A stretch of 32,810 bases of DNA from Poteriospumella lacustris. Its lineage: Eukaryota; Sar; Chrysophyceae; Chromulinales; Dinobryaceae. Shown piece by piece: positions 17,938-29,800 of the stretch. Within the stretch, counting starts at the first letter, position 1; each line of letters starts with the position of its first letter. The stretch lies in the NCBI GenBank assembly GCA_008000375.1, contig SMOI01000347.1:1-32810 (forward strand), in the 5' to 3' direction. The notes beneath the pieces were generated by a model that was not told the origin of the DNA, did no database searches, and worked only from the letters and a program-made list of their open reading frames with translations. Made by a program: the position numbers and the translations under genes.

Positions 17938-19866
17938 ATGGATGCGTCACGCTCGAATATCCGCGTGGAATCAGCGGAAACCGGCGAAGTCTTCTTGCTT
18001 CGTCGAGAACCAACGTACGAATTAATCGCAGCCGATGCATTGATGGTCTTTGACTGAATCACATGGCTGCGGTGTGTAGAATTGAGCAGTTTAAGATGGA
18101 ACTCGGTTTGCTGCAGCCGATCTCCTCCGGTGACCAGATTTTGTTGTGCGGGCCACCGTTCAAGACCTTTGATACTCAGGTTCGACCACCTATCTCCCCG
18201 TTGTATGCACCGTTCCGTCGTTGTAGCTCACAGTGTGCGTTGTTGGCGTTGGCGTTGCCCGCAGTACCGACCGGACATGGTGCTCGAGCACAAGCGCATC
18301 TTCTTGTTCAACCGCCGCATCATCGCCGACGACAGTCTCCGCCCCACCTTTCGACCCAGATCGTCGCAGGAGCCGCCTCAGCCCGAGCCCATCTCAGGTA
18401 ACGTTTTCCCCTCCGCCGATCGATGCGTCTGCTGTGCGGTCGATGTGTAACGCTGCCGCTGCTGCTGTGGGTGCGACAGGGACGGTGGACGCGTCGCACG
18501 TGCTGGAGGTGGTGCAGGACGAGGCGCTGGTGAACAAGTTCGTCGAGTACATCCAGTTCTTCCGCTCGGAGCTGCACCGGTAAGCGCACCACAACCGACG
18601 CCAACCGACGGTGGACGACCTCACCCGCCGCACTGCTTTGACCTGCACACTACAGGAACCGATTCTACGAGAACTACGTGCAGCAGGCGACGTTGGCGTG
18701 CAAATCGGCCGTCGCGCGGCTCAAAGTGCAGCTGGACGCCATCGGCGCCGTGTCCAGCAACATGCAGGACGTCTTCGCCGCCGCCGCCAAGACGCACGCC
18801 ACGCTGCAGGCCACCTTCGGGCAGCAGCAGGAGCTGCACCGCCACCTGCTCGACAACTTCGAGGCGAACCTCGAGCAGCTGAAGCAGATCCCGCTGCACG
18901 CGTCGTTCCTGCGCGCCTACGACCTCTACAAGGCCCAGTACCAGGCCCAACAGCAGCTACAGCTACAGCAACAGCAGCAGCAGTCGCAACGTAGCGGCGG
19001 CGGGGACGGCTCCAACTCGGCGCTGTCCGCCTCGTGGGTGACGCACCACGGCCACGTGTCCCACAGCGACGCCGCCGCCGCCGGCGCCGCCGGCGCCACG
19101 ACCACGACGAGCGAGATCGCCTTCCCGCCGCTGCAGACGCTGTACGACTGCATCCCCGTCGACCGCGAGCGCAAGTTCTACCAGCACTGCCTCGACAACC
19201 ACCGCCAGCTCTCGCAGCAGTTCGCGATCGTCCAGGCGAACCACTCGGCGGTGAAATACGCCGTCGACAACCTCGTGAAACTGCCCGTCGACGCGGCCAC
19301 CGTCGAGACCTGGGCCCAGCAACTCGCTCGCGAAGAGGACACCTACGTAAGTCGCCCTGCGCCCTGCGCCCTACGCCCCGTCTCGCCCTGCGCCCTGTGC
19401 TAACGGTGGCGGCTGTGCTGTGCTCTGCTGTGTTCTCTGCGGTGACAGGCGCGCGGCTTGGAGCAGCTGCGGGCGAACTACCAAATGGTCTACGAGGCGC
19501 TGACCCAGTCGGTTCCGCAGGACGCGGCGGCGTTGGAGCGGCTGCTGGCCAAATGCGCCGAGCGCCGTCACGAGTACGAGGCGACGGGGCTGGCCACCTC
19601 CACCGCCGCCGCGGCCCCGACGGCGGCCCCGACGGCGGCCCCAACGGCGGCCCCAACGGTCAGCGCGAGTCCGTCGCAGCGCACGTGGCTGGAGCGCGAC
19701 ATGCAGAGCACGGTGCAGCGCCTGCAGAGCTGGCAGCAGACGCTGGAGCAGCAGCAGGAGCTCGTCACGCGCACGTTGTACACGCTCGTGCGCCAGATCA
19801 ACGCGGTGCACAACGACATCCAGAGCAAGCTGCGCCGCGACATCGAGTGGATGCGCAGGCTCAGCG

Positions 19867-19903
<37 letters not shown>

Positions 19904-21794
19904 CGCTGGCGCTGGCGGCGGCTCTGGCGCTGGCGGCGGCTCTGGCGCTGGCTCTGCGGCGGGCGGCAGCCGCAGCGAGTACCTGGTCCATCTGCAGTCG
20001 CTGGCGCAGCTGCCGCGGAACTACGCCGCGTTGGTCGCCGAGCTGCACCGGCGACAGCGCGCGACGCAGCAGCTGCAGCGGCAGTTGCAGCCGGCGAAGC
20101 GGTGGCTGGCGCAGCGTCGCGAGCGCGAGATTCAGCAGCGCGAGCGGTTCCTGCGCGACGCCGGCCTCCACCTGCCGCCCATTTTCTTGAAACTGTTTCC
20201 GTCGCTGAAGGACAAGCCGCCGGCCATCGCCTGGGACGTGCTGCAGGAGGAGGCCTGGTGGACCACCACCGCCGACCCCAGCGGCACCGCCGCCGCGGCG
20301 ACAGAGGACGCGGCGGGTGGCCTCGATGGCGACGGTGACCGCGACGGTGACCGCGACGGTGACCGCGACGGTGACGGTGACGCTGACGCCGACGGCGGCG
20401 CGGACGGTGACGACGGCTGCCCGTTTCGCTCGGAGCGCGACGAGCAGCAGCGACGCGAGTGGCAGCGCGAGCGCGAGCGCCTCGAGCGAGAGACGCGCGA
20501 GAAGGACGAGGCCATTCGCCTGCTGCGCGAACAGGTCGCCGCGCTGCAGCTGCGGCACCAAGACGCGACGCAACGCGCCGAGGCGCTGGCCGCGCAACAA
20601 GCGCAGCTGACCGCGACGGTGGCGCAGCTGACCGAGGCGGCGGCGGCGGCGCAGCGCGAGCGGCCGCCGACGCCGCCTCCGACGCCGCCGCCGACGTCGT
20701 CGCCGTCGTCGGACGCGCAGCTGCTGCAGACGCCGCCGTCGCTGCACGCGGAGGGCGGCGCCGAGCGGTCGGACCTCACCGTCTCGACGCAGCCGCCGCC
20801 GCCACCGTCGTCGTCGTCGTCGGCGGCGGCGTCGGTGTGGGACGACGTCGTCGCGTATTTCTCGCGGGCGCTGCAGGAGCGGCCGCTGGCGAAGCTGCGC
20901 GAGGAGACGCTCAGCTTCGACGACGTCGTGTCGCGGCTGCCGCGCCACAGCGTCCTCGCCGACGCGGCGAAGGTCGCCGAGTTGGCGTCGCGGCTGCAAA
21001 GCTTCGTCGCGCAGCTGAAGGCGACGTCGACGGCGACGGCGGCCGCCAGTGGCCCACCGCCGCTCAGCGGCAGCGGCGGCAGCGGCGGGGGCTTCGACAG
21101 TTTGAACGTGTCGCTGGGCGAGGACACTGTCGCCGCCGAGTCGCTGGTGGACAGCGCGGCCCCCGCGGCGGCCCCCGCGGCGGAGGACCAGGAGACGCAG
21201 CAGCTGCTGTCGGCGCTGCACGGCGTGCTCTGCGTGGCGTCGTTCCGGTTGGCGTTCCCGGTGCTGGCGATCATGGACTTCCGCGTGGGCGACAACGCGC
21301 TGTTTCTGCCGGCGAAGCTGCTGGACGGCCGCCAGATCTGGATGGCCTTCAACTCCGGCTGCCCGTTCCACTTCCTCGACGAGCTCTCGCTCGAGGCGTT
21401 TCTCCGGCGCAGCAAGAGCGCCTCGTCCTCGTCGTCCTCGTCGTCCTCGTCGGGGGCGGCGGGGGCGGCCGCGCCGCGGACGAGCATCATCGGGCGGCTG
21501 ATCTTCCTCGAGCACCACGTGGTGGCCGAGGGCACCGACCCGCGCAGCCACCGCTTCAACCTGCAGCCGGGCACCCGCTTCGCCATCTGCCACATCGAAC
21601 CCGTCTTCAAGCCCTCCTCCTCCTCCTCCAAGGCGGCCTCCTCGGCCTCCTCCTCGGCCTCCTCCTCGTCCTCGGCCTCGTCCTCGGCGGTGGTGCCGTC
21701 CTCGCCGCTGGCCGCCACCGCCACAGCCGCCACCGCCGCCACAGGCGCCGCCATCGCCACCGCCGCCGCCAGCGCCACGTCGCCGCGGAAGTGA
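17938..21794 (+). CDS. ATG11: Atg11/FIP200-like selective-autophagy scaffold, 1148 residues, six exons
   Basis: Exons by GT-AG and frame: 17938-18014, 18080-18179, 18265-18397, 18480-18579, 18656-19346 and 19449-21794. The introns are 65, 85, 82, 76 and 102 nt, and all five joins keep frame. The first donor (AC|GTACGA) is the weakest, but it restores REPTIEQFKMELGLLQ, a ubiquitin-like N-terminus ending DQILLCG as in Atg11/FIP200. A helical coiled-coil region fills about 120-800. The C-terminal claw domain (about 965-1085) shows FRVGDNALFLPAKL, IWMAFNSGCPFHFL, IGRLIFLEHHVV and RFAICHIEPVF. Atg11/FIP200 proteins gather the Atg1/ULK1 kinase and cargo receptors at the autophagosome initiation site. 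Ser/Gly/Ala low-complexity tracts break the coiled coil and the claw, and a poly-Ser/Ala tail ends the protein. Confidence 0.88.
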
Positions 21795-22494
21795 CGCACC
21801 GTCGCTGTTTCTTTCTCCGTCGCCGCGTCTGTCCCGCGGGGCAGCGCCCCCTCTGTAACACCCACCGCACAGTACATTTGACGTTTCTGGAAGCGCCGAG
21901 TTGTCTCAGCGTGTACCAATGAAGCACCTCGGACTCGAGGACACGACACGACAGGACAGGACACGACACGGCACCGACCTGAGGAGAGAGAGGGGCCAGG
22001 TCACCCACCAGGTGGGAGGGGGGTGGATACAATGCCTGCCCCTCCCCCACCCCCTCCCACACCCCCGACATACAACTCAACTAATTAGTCGCTCTACTAC
22101 AGATAGAGCACATATACAGTGTAGAATACAGTACAGATATAAAACAGCGTTCCACCGAGATGCTTCTTCGACAAGTCAATGGAGGACAAGCTTCCATTCA
22201 GTCGTGGCTGCTACGGCCATCCTGATGGTGGGTACACTTGTACCAAGCGTTGGAAGCTTCGAACAAGTACATCCACACGACGGTATCTATCTGTTCCATC
22301 GGATCTGAGACACGTGGAATTCTTGCGTCCCTACCCTACACGAATTGTGTAAGGGAATGGCGACACCCTCAAACTTCTCCGCCCTATGAGGCTATGGGTG
22401 CGTGGGTGCGTGGGTGCGAAGAATTGGAGACTGGGCTTGGCTCGATTGACAGCTCAGACAGTGCACTCCACACTCCCCACTTGGAGCGTCCCCT
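21795..22494. other. Intergenic, no gene seen
   Basis: Contains ACACGAC-type short repeats (about 21938-21972) and a run of GGTGCGTGGGTGCG (22397-22417). Nothing codes convincingly. It includes the 3' flank of the Atg11-like gene. Confidence 0.5.
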
Positions 22495-22615
22495 GATACC
22501 GGCGGTGATAGGCTCGTCATAGCAGCCGCAGCGCTCGGTCTCGACGATGGTCACGGCGTCCTCGTCGGAGACCTCGCAGTCCTCTCCCGGCGCCGCCGCG
22601 AACACCACACGACCT
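22495..22615 (-). pseudogene. GC-rich fragment of a secreted Cys-module gene
   Basis: Minus-strand translation gives VVFAAAPGEDCEVSDEDAV, then ERCGCYDEP. This has the strand, acidic turn, cysteine, spacer, cysteine layout of the modules in the protein at 7714-8679. No start or signal peptide lies upstream, because the sequence becomes AT-rich at about 22616. I read it as one exon or module of a related gene cut off by the AT-rich island. A distant exon of an intact gene is the alternative. Confidence 0.45.
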
Positions 22616-23064
22616 TTTAGTATTGATTGAGTAATATTATCCATGTTGGTATTTTCCCCACTAAGCATTCTCACTTTCCGGTAGGGTTGGTATTCGGTAT
22701 TCCTGCCTAAACTGACTGGCCGAACTGATATACGGTACACCTTGACGCATACTAAACTTGACGGACAAGATAAGTGCTGAATATTCATGAAACTATTTTT
22801 GATTACAGCCAGTGAGTGTTGTAGGAGCGCCGAACGTAAACAAACTTGCAAACCCGACACTTTTTGATTTGTACAGTTCATTCTTGTAACTTGTAACAAC
22901 TATTGTCTGAAAGAGTACAAACAAATCCAATAGTTCCAATGGTTATGTACAACTCGGTCGTGGCGGAAAGAAGCATCAGCATTCGTCGATGCTGTGCATA
23001 GTTACAGCGAAAAATCACAGAAAATGCAACAGAAAAGGTAAACCACGAAGGACATGGAAGGCAT
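22616..23064. other. AT-rich sequence between the gene fragment and the protease gene; no gene seen
   Basis: Base composition changes abruptly at about 22616. It probably contains the 3' flank of the minus-strand protease gene. The long frame crossing 22384-22899 is a chance run-on from the fragment at 22495-22615. Confidence 0.5.
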
Positions 23065-24348
23065 TTAGGGGTTGTTGATGGCATTCATAATGGCAGGTAC
23101 GCGACATAACACCAGACCTTCTTTGTAGGCAGAGTAGCGTTGCTGCAAATCTGTGATAGACTCACCGACTGACTGAGCCAAAGACGAACCTCTCACGTGA
23201 CGCCAGACATGTCGGCCTTGATCTAGAGATGCGACATGCATCGCGGCGACATAGCCATTCGTCACCAGCGCTCCGCCAGAACTTCCGCGACAAAGGCCAT
23301 GCTCCAACAACATTCTGCACTTGGGAGGATCGCTGCCATTTGGGTAGTGCCCATATTGTTTGATAGAGAACGGCCCCCCTCTCCAGACCTCCAAAAATGC
23401 CAACTCGCTAACTTGAAAGTCTCCAATCGCACAGTATAAAATTGTAACAACGCCTGGGGTCCGGCCACTAGGAAGTGAGTGTTCAGGGCACACCGGAATA
23501 GGAGTCAGATGCCCCTCGTCGCGGAGTTCAAAAATAGCAAAGTCCAATTTTGCATCAAAACTATGCAATTCACCAGCAAATGTCAAAGATGCGGGGTTAG
23601 GGTCGGGAACGATTGCTTCAGCTTGTTTCACAACCGACGAACAAATAACCACCGACTGGAAGGTGGTCAATGACCTCTCATCGAAAACACAGTGATGACA
23701 GGAAATAAAACGCCGAGGTGTGATCGCAAACGCCGTGCCACTAATCTCCAACTTCATTTGCCTCGGAAGATTGGCATCACATAACGCAATCAATGCCTTC
23801 TTGCTGCTTCTCCTTGGAAAAGAAATGCCGCCAAAATGCAAGAACCCTTGCAATTGCGTGACGGTAAAGTCATCCCAATCAACTGTAACTTCCAGGAATA
23901 AGAAGAATACACTGCTTTCCCATGCTTGTAAATGCTCATATCCTACAATATGAGTGGTGAACATAAAACACGATGCAGGAGTGTTGTGTCGTTAGTGGCC
24001 ACCGAAACAAAGCCGAAACGGAACGTGCATTGCGATAGAATGGTACCTGACGTGTCGATTGGGGTCTCCGGTGCACCGGTTGCTGCAATGGCCGGTGCTG
24101 GGGCAGCTGTAGCAGTACCACTAAAATCAACGTACACCAACAAAATAAAATAGGAATGGCTTACCCACTGGAGCTGCAGACTCTGCACGCTCCTGCTGTC
24201 GTAGAAGTGCGGTCCAGTTCTCTCGACTGGCCTTGATAAGACCTCTGAGTTCACTCTTTTCTGCGGGAGTTGTAGCTACATTCAACTCTGCATTATATCG
24301 ATCAATATCTGCCTCCACATTCGCAATTCTTTGTTCCCACGAGGACAT
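23065..24348 (-). CDS. Trypsin-like serine protease with N-terminal coiled coil, 373 residues, three exons
   Basis: Transcription-order exons are 24348-24165, 24106-24047 and 23942-23065, with 58- and 104-nt GT-AG introns. Both junctions are phase 1 and joining leaves one frame ending in TAA. Exon 1 (MSSWEQRIANVEADIDRYNA...) is a charged coiled-coil helix. Exon 2 is an Ala/Pro linker. Exon 3 is a chymotrypsin-fold protease (trypsin-2/S1 type). It has the catalytic His in SCHHC (H165), Asp in LDFAIFEL (D215) and Ser in GSSGGALV (S303), so it looks catalytically complete. No signal peptide or membrane span is visible, suggesting a cytosolic protein. A nearly identical but broken copy lies at 25960-26591 and 32010-32046. 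Substrate unknown. Confidence 0.82.
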
Positions 24349-25107
24349 TGGTAGCAACTGTCTGAACAACTTAGAGAGGGAGGGGGGAAACACCAAAAAG
24401 TCCGGAGCACATTATTATGCCTCAAGACAATGCACACAGGAGGAGGAGTCAAGTCCGACGATTGGCAAATCGCCCGAATCCTTCTTTTTCGAGGACGCCA
24501 GTCAGTCAGCAGTCCCATTTTCCTGGGATGTTGTGGGAAGTGCTGGGTTTGCGTCGGGTGGAGGAGACAAAGAATCGATGACGACAATACAGTATATATA
24601 GGTAGTATGTGTATTGTTGGCACTGTTCGCAAATGTATGCAATGTTATCTTTGTCATTGTCACGTTCTGCTCTTGTTCTATGGTGTGCAAAGAGAGAAAG
24701 CTGTTCACCAAGGGAGACCGTACTGGAGTCTACGCTAAGTCGATGACATCCACGTTTCCGTAAATGTTACGAGGATTCTAGGGCTCGCGCGGTTGGCAGC
24801 AGCCTGCGGTCTATTTTGATACGATCGCGTATGGTTCTAACTGACGGGTCATTGCAGTCTCATAGGTGATTGCTACAACCAAACTAAACGATTCCTGACC
24901 CAGTGACCCAGTGACCCAGTGACCCAGTGGGAACGCAACATATTCTAAGCGTTTCACTGTTTGAGAACAGATGTACAACCATTTAATGAAGCGCGCGCCC
25001 GTAGCGCTGCCAGCCACAAGTTGGTGTCCCGAAAGTACCAAACAAAATTCAATTAATAACAGTTATTAAGTAACGTGACACATAGGTAAGGTAGTTGCTC
25101 TTCGCTA
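24349..25107. other. Intergenic between the protease gene and the hairpin array
   Basis: No convincing gene. Around 24585-24610 are TATA-like stretches (CAGTATATATAGG). An 8-bp tandem array lies at 24897-24928. The promoter of the minus-strand protease gene should lie just above 24348. Confidence 0.5.
24897..24928. repeat. Tandem 8-bp GACCCAGT x4
   Basis: Four perfect copies of GACCCAGT. Simple tandem repeat in noncoding DNA. Confidence 0.88.
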
Positions 25108-25497
25108 TGGTCTGAGCGCGCGCTTTGCGCGCACTCGAACCAAGCCATCCGCGCTACGCACGGATGGCGACAAATGCGCGCGCGCGCTTCGCGCGCACGC
25201 GAAACAAGCAATCTGCGCCGAAGAAAAAAGTACACATAGGTCAGCTGCTCGTTGCTATGGTTTGAGTGCACGCTTCGCGCGCACTCAAACCAAGCCATCC
25301 GCGCGTAGCGCGGATGGCGACAAATGCGCGCGCTTCGCGCGCACGCCACAAACGACAACCGTGGTCTGCGCGCGCGCTTCGCGCGCTTCGCGCGCACGCG
25401 ACAAACGATAACCATGGTCTGAGCGCGCGCTTCGCGCGCCCTCAGAAAATGTCACTTGTCACCGTCCGCGCTTTGCGCGGACATCGACAAGTGACAT
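25108..25497. repeat. Array of about nine GC-rich hairpins with tiny loops
   Basis: Successive inverted repeats: about 25113-25135, 25146-25166, 25175-25197, 25261-25289, 25297-25317, 25326-25344, 25367-25396, 25421-25445 and 25450-25497. Most centres read GCTTCGC, which on the minus strand is GCGAAGC, a heptamer known to form an unusually stable DNA mini-hairpin. The last element has an 11-bp outer stem (TGTCACTTGTC) around an inner 8-bp stem. Roughly 25085-25215 and 25235-25350 are diverged tandem copies with the same hairpin order (TGAG.., CATCCGCG.., TGCGCG..). No protein is encoded. Role unknown; it could block polymerases, end transcripts or be a recombination hotspot. Confidence 0.85.
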
Positions 25498-25760
25498 ATG
25501 ACAAAACACAGACGAAGTACGTCTACTTTTGTGAAACGACTGTATATAAGCTTATAACAATCCATTACATCGTACGAGCGTTGCACAGACAAAAACAAAA
25601 CAGAAACGGACACAATAAAGGTTGCAGAACCACCGTTGGTGTACCACCAACTTGTGGAACAACGTACTTCATTACAGTTCACCGTCTGACCCGACTTCGT
25701 CCTTCTGAATTAGCGGGCCCCGCGTACGGTTTACGGTGACGCCCATTGGGCGTCGCGACG
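25498..25760. other. Intergenic between hairpin array and UROD fragment
   Basis: AT-rich to about 25670, then GC-rich. I see no gene. The GC-rich part is probably the 3' flank of the UROD fragment. Confidence 0.45.
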
Positions 25761-25959
25761 CTACCGACGGCAGCGGTGCGCCTGCACAACGTCGACGAAG
25801 ACCTTCGCGTGGGCCTCTGGCGTCGCGGCGTCGATGCCGTGACCCAGGTTCATCACGTGGCGTCGACCTGGCAACGCTGCGGCCGCGGTGCGAATCGCGT
25901 CGGTTCTCTGACGGATAACGTCGGGAGAGGCGAAGAGCACCATCGGGTCGATGGCACCA
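25761..25959 (-). pseudogene. 3' end of a uroporphyrinogen decarboxylase gene
   Basis: Minus-strand translation gives GAIDPMVLFASPDVIRQR, then HVMNLGHGIDAATPEAHAKV, and ends at TAG (25761-25763). These are hallmark C-terminal motifs of uroporphyrinogen III decarboxylase (the GxxDP..L and NLGHG elements), an enzyme of heme and chlorophyll synthesis. Only about the last 65 residues are present. Upstream, the sequence changes without any gap into the truncated protease copy at 25960. The GC-rich codon use matches the left part of the window, so it is probably host sequence broken by rearrangement. Confidence 0.8.
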
Positions 25960-26591
25960 GACAAAGGCCATGCTCCAACAACATTCTGCACTTGGGAGGA
26001 TCGCTGCCATTTGGGTAGTGCCCATATTGTTTGATAGAGAACGGCCCCCCTCTCCAGACCTCCAAAAATGCCAACTCGCTAACTTGAAAGTCTCCAATCG
26101 CACAGTATAAAATTGTAACAACGCCTGGGGTCCGGCCACTAGGAAGTGAGTGTTCAGGGCACACCGGAATAGGAGTCAGATGCCCCTCGTCGCGGAGTTC
26201 AAAAATAGCAAAGTCCAAATTGGCATCAAAACTATGCAATTCACCAGCAAAATGTCAAAGATGCGGGGTTAGGGTCGGGAACGATTGCATCAGCTTGTTT
26301 CACAACCGACGAACATATAACCACCGATTGGAAGGTGGTCAATGACCTCTCATCGAAAACACAGTGATGACAGGAAATAAAACGCCGAGGTGTGATCGCA
26401 AACGCCGTGCCACTAATCTCCAACTTCATTTGCCTCGGAAGATTGGCATCACATAACGCAATCAATGCCTTCTTGCTGCTTCTCCTTGGAAAAGAAATGC
26501 CGCCAAAATGCAAGAACCCTTGCAATTGCGTGACGGTAAAGTCATCCCAATCAACTGTAACTTCCAGGAATAAGAAGAATACACTGCTTTC
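25960..26591 (-). pseudogene. Truncated, frameshifted second copy of the protease exon
   Basis: Nearly identical to 23289-23919. It lacks everything after HGLC, so the catalytic Ser segment is gone. One extra A near 26250 shifts the frame between the His and Asp motifs. The coding sequence runs on, past the LTR element, to 32010-32035. The copy joins UROD sequence at its left end and the retrotransposon at its right. It cannot make an active protease. High identity points to a recent duplication. Confidence 0.9.
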
Positions 26592-26811
26592 TGTAACCGT
26601 TGTCTGGTAAGATCAATTGAATTGTGATTTACAGATTGTTTTCCTTCTATTTTCTGCAGAGAGAAAGATCTTCTGCCTTGAAGACCAAGGTCTACGTTGG
26701 ATTCATTCGACCAAGACCAGAGGCAAGACCGCGAAGACCAAACTAAAGGTTGGATTGATCTATGGTGTACATGATGATGATGGTGATGATGATGATGATG
26801 TCATCATTACA
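26592..26811 (-). repeat. LTR (3' LTR of the minus-oriented element), 220 bp
   Basis: Identical at every base I compared to 31790-32009. Contains a GATGAT microsatellite (about 26770-26800). Begins TG and ends CA on either strand. Confidence 0.95.
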
Positions 26812-26829
26812 TTACTCTTTCATTTTTTC
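26812..26829 (-). other. Polypurine tract of the retrotransposon
   Basis: Minus strand reads GAAAAAATGAAAGAGTAA directly against the 3' LTR, the place where plus-strand DNA synthesis is primed in LTR elements. Two T residues interrupt the purines. Confidence 0.65.
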
Positions 26830-26859
26830 AAAGTTCGACAAGAACTTTCAGTCGTTGCT

Positions 26860-29800
26860 TCAGGTCTCTGAAGAATATTCTCTTGGAATTAAGTTTTGAA
26901 GGTTGTTATCTCTAAGGAAGTTATGAAAAATAACATTTCTTTTGAGATTGGCGTATGGTTCAATGGTGATATCTTCGATATCATCATATCCAAGCCACTT
27001 TACTTTGAACCTATAGTTCTTTGCAGCTTGACCGGTTTTTGGAGGTATTGCTTCTAATATTTGTTCGACAATATATTGTTTCTTGTCTTTACTTGCTTCT
27101 GCAACAGGATCACACAACTCATCGTTGAAGAGTTTTATGGTTGATACATGAACTCGCTTCATTTTTTGTGTTATCAAATCTTGTATTTTGTATGTTGATC
27201 CTTCAATTGAGACGACTTTGAAAGGACCAGTCCAGTTGCATTGCAGTTTATCCTTCTTATTTTGATTTTTATGAAGAATAAAATCGTTTATTTCTATGTC
27301 GTTGACATTGTTCGATTTGTGTTGGTGTTGTTTCTCGAACTTCTGTTGTCTTTGAGTTCTAATATTTTGTTGTATTTTTTGTGCTACTTCAAGAAGGTTT
27401 TCTTGACGATTATACATTTCTTTTATCCAATCATTCATGGAGAGAACTTGTGTCTCGCTTATTGATGGTAAGAAGATGCCTCGATCAAGTTGAATGTTGT
27501 TCGCGAACAGAAGTTCAGCTGGGGACATTCCAATCGCCTGATGAGGCGTAGCATTTATTATTCGTTGTATGAAGGGTAAATAGAATACCCAATTGTCAGT
27601 TGCAATGTTGTTTTCTAATAGAATCGCAGACAAATGCCTTAGAATTTCTCTATTAACTCTTTCAACAATTGCATTTTCTTCATGCGAGTATGGCGTTATT
27701 GTTTCATGATGAATTTCTAACATCTCTGTGAAGTGTCTAATAACTTCATTAACATATTGGCTACCATTATCCGATAAAATTCGATTTGGTAAGCCATATC
27801 TGCCAAAATGAATGAGAAGACATCGTGCTGCTTCTAGAGCAGTGGTTGATTTTGTTGCATACAATTCGATGAAACGGCTGAAGTTGTCGATGATGACGAC
27901 GATGTGTGTGTAGCCATCGGCCGTTGATGAAAAAGGACCAAGCGTGTCAATGCTAATCAATTCCATTGGGTACCAAGAATTGATATGATATGGTTCCTTC
28001 ACATTGTTTGGTATTTTTGTTGTTTTTGTCTTTTGACAAATTGGACAAGCTCTTATAAATTGAGCGACATGGTTTCGCATGAGCGGCCATGATCCATTGT
28101 CCAAAATATCTTGAGGTATGTTCAATGAGTTATTTCTTTTCAATGCAATCAATGATTGCTTCAATTTGGTTATAGTCAAATTGACTCCATGATGGCCAAT
28201 CTGAGAGTTGTGAACTCTCGAGATCAACTTATACAACAAGGCAGGTATAGAAGAGTCTTTTCTCTGATCCATTGAACAAAGAATTGACGAGTCGTTTGCT
28301 GGACTGTTTGTATTTGGTACAGTTCTAGACAACACATCAGCAACTATATTTGCTTCACCAGGTATGTGTTCGATGTTGAATTGGAATTCTTGTAATGCAA
28401 GTTTCCATCTGAGAACTTTCGCTGACCCTGCGGTACTTATGTAGATGAGATTTGCATGATCTGTCCTTAATGTGAAGACTCGATCTTGCAGTAGTGGTGC
28501 CCAAGTTTTGCAAGCGTGAAAAATTGCGTACGCTTCCTTTTCAGGAGTCGACCACCGTGATTGTGTTGGTTGCAAGCTTTTACTCAAGAATTTCAATGGA
28601 ACTTCTGTTTGAGAACCATCTGCATTTGTTTTGACTTGAAACAAATACGCACCAATGCCGTAATCTGACGCATCAGTGTGCATGAACAGAGGTAAGTTCT
28701 GTTGCATGTGATACAACTTCGGACAGTTGGCAATGGCAGACTTTATGTTTTTAAATGCAATGTCCATCTCTGTAGACCATTGCACTGGGGTATTCTTTTT
28801 CATGGATGCTACCCTTTTGCTCAAAGGTTGCATGAGCATGGAAAGATTCTTAATGTGATCGCGAAAATAATTCGCTAAGCCCAAGAATGACCGTAACGAT
28901 CTTCCAGTTAATGGACGAGTGAAGTCTATTAAGGAGTTAATCTTGTCGTTCGACATGGAAATTCCATCTTTGTCAATGACATGACCAAGGTAATCAATGC
29001 TCTCTAAACCGAATTCACATTTTTTTGGATTCAATGTCACATTGAATCTTTGAAGTCTCATAAACACTCGTTCTAATCTCTCAACAAATTCGTTTTCAGA
29101 CTGAGCATGAACAAGAATATCGTCCATGAACAATTCACACTCATTGTATATCAATCCGGACAAGACGTTTTCGGACAATTGTTGGTGGAAATGCGAAGAT
29201 GCAGTGGAAATTCCCATCGGAACCCGATTCCAAACATAAACGCCAAATGCGGTTTTGAATGCCGTAAATGGTCGAGAATCATTATCTAATGGACATTGGT
29301 AATATCCTTTGGTTGCATCCATTTTTGCATATACATTTGATTGCGCATCGCCCAATCTGTTCAGTATTTCGGATATCAATGGCAATGGCCATCCAAACTT
29401 TTTCAAGATGGTGTTCAATGAACGAAAATCTATGCATAATCGCCAAGTTCCATCTGGTTTTGCGACCATTAGGATTTGGCTATAGTATGCAGCTTGTGAT
29501 TGTGATATGACTCCCATTTTTACTAAATCTTCAAGATCACCACGTAAGTCATTAAGCTTTTTGTGTGACTGCAAACGTGCAGGACCTTGATTTATGCGAT
29601 GATGCCATTTTGCTTCATCAACTTCTAGTTTTAATGGTTCAATTCTTGCTGGTTCAGGAGTTAATCCTGTACTGAATATACTGTGATATTTTGCGCATAC
29701 TTGTTTTATTTTCTGCTGCAAAGCATTTGAACCATATATTTTCAGTTGACTGAACAGTTTATCATGTCTTTCGATATCGGATAACGATGTGTTTATTTTG

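Noticed and set aside
18063-18180. ATG at 18063 as start of the Atg11-like protein
   Set aside because: It lies inside the first intron. Using exon 17938-18014 restores the N-terminal strands of the ubiquitin-like domain in frame.
19371-21964. Long minus-strand frames (740 and 610 residues) and a plus frame of 487 residues over the Atg11-like exon
   Set aside because: Arg-, Ser- or Gly-rich shadow translations without motifs. The Atg11-like frame has recognisable domains and consistent splicing.
25108-25497. Possible CRISPR-like array
   Set aside because: The repeats are palindromes of variable length without uniform spacers, in eukaryotic DNA and without cas genes.
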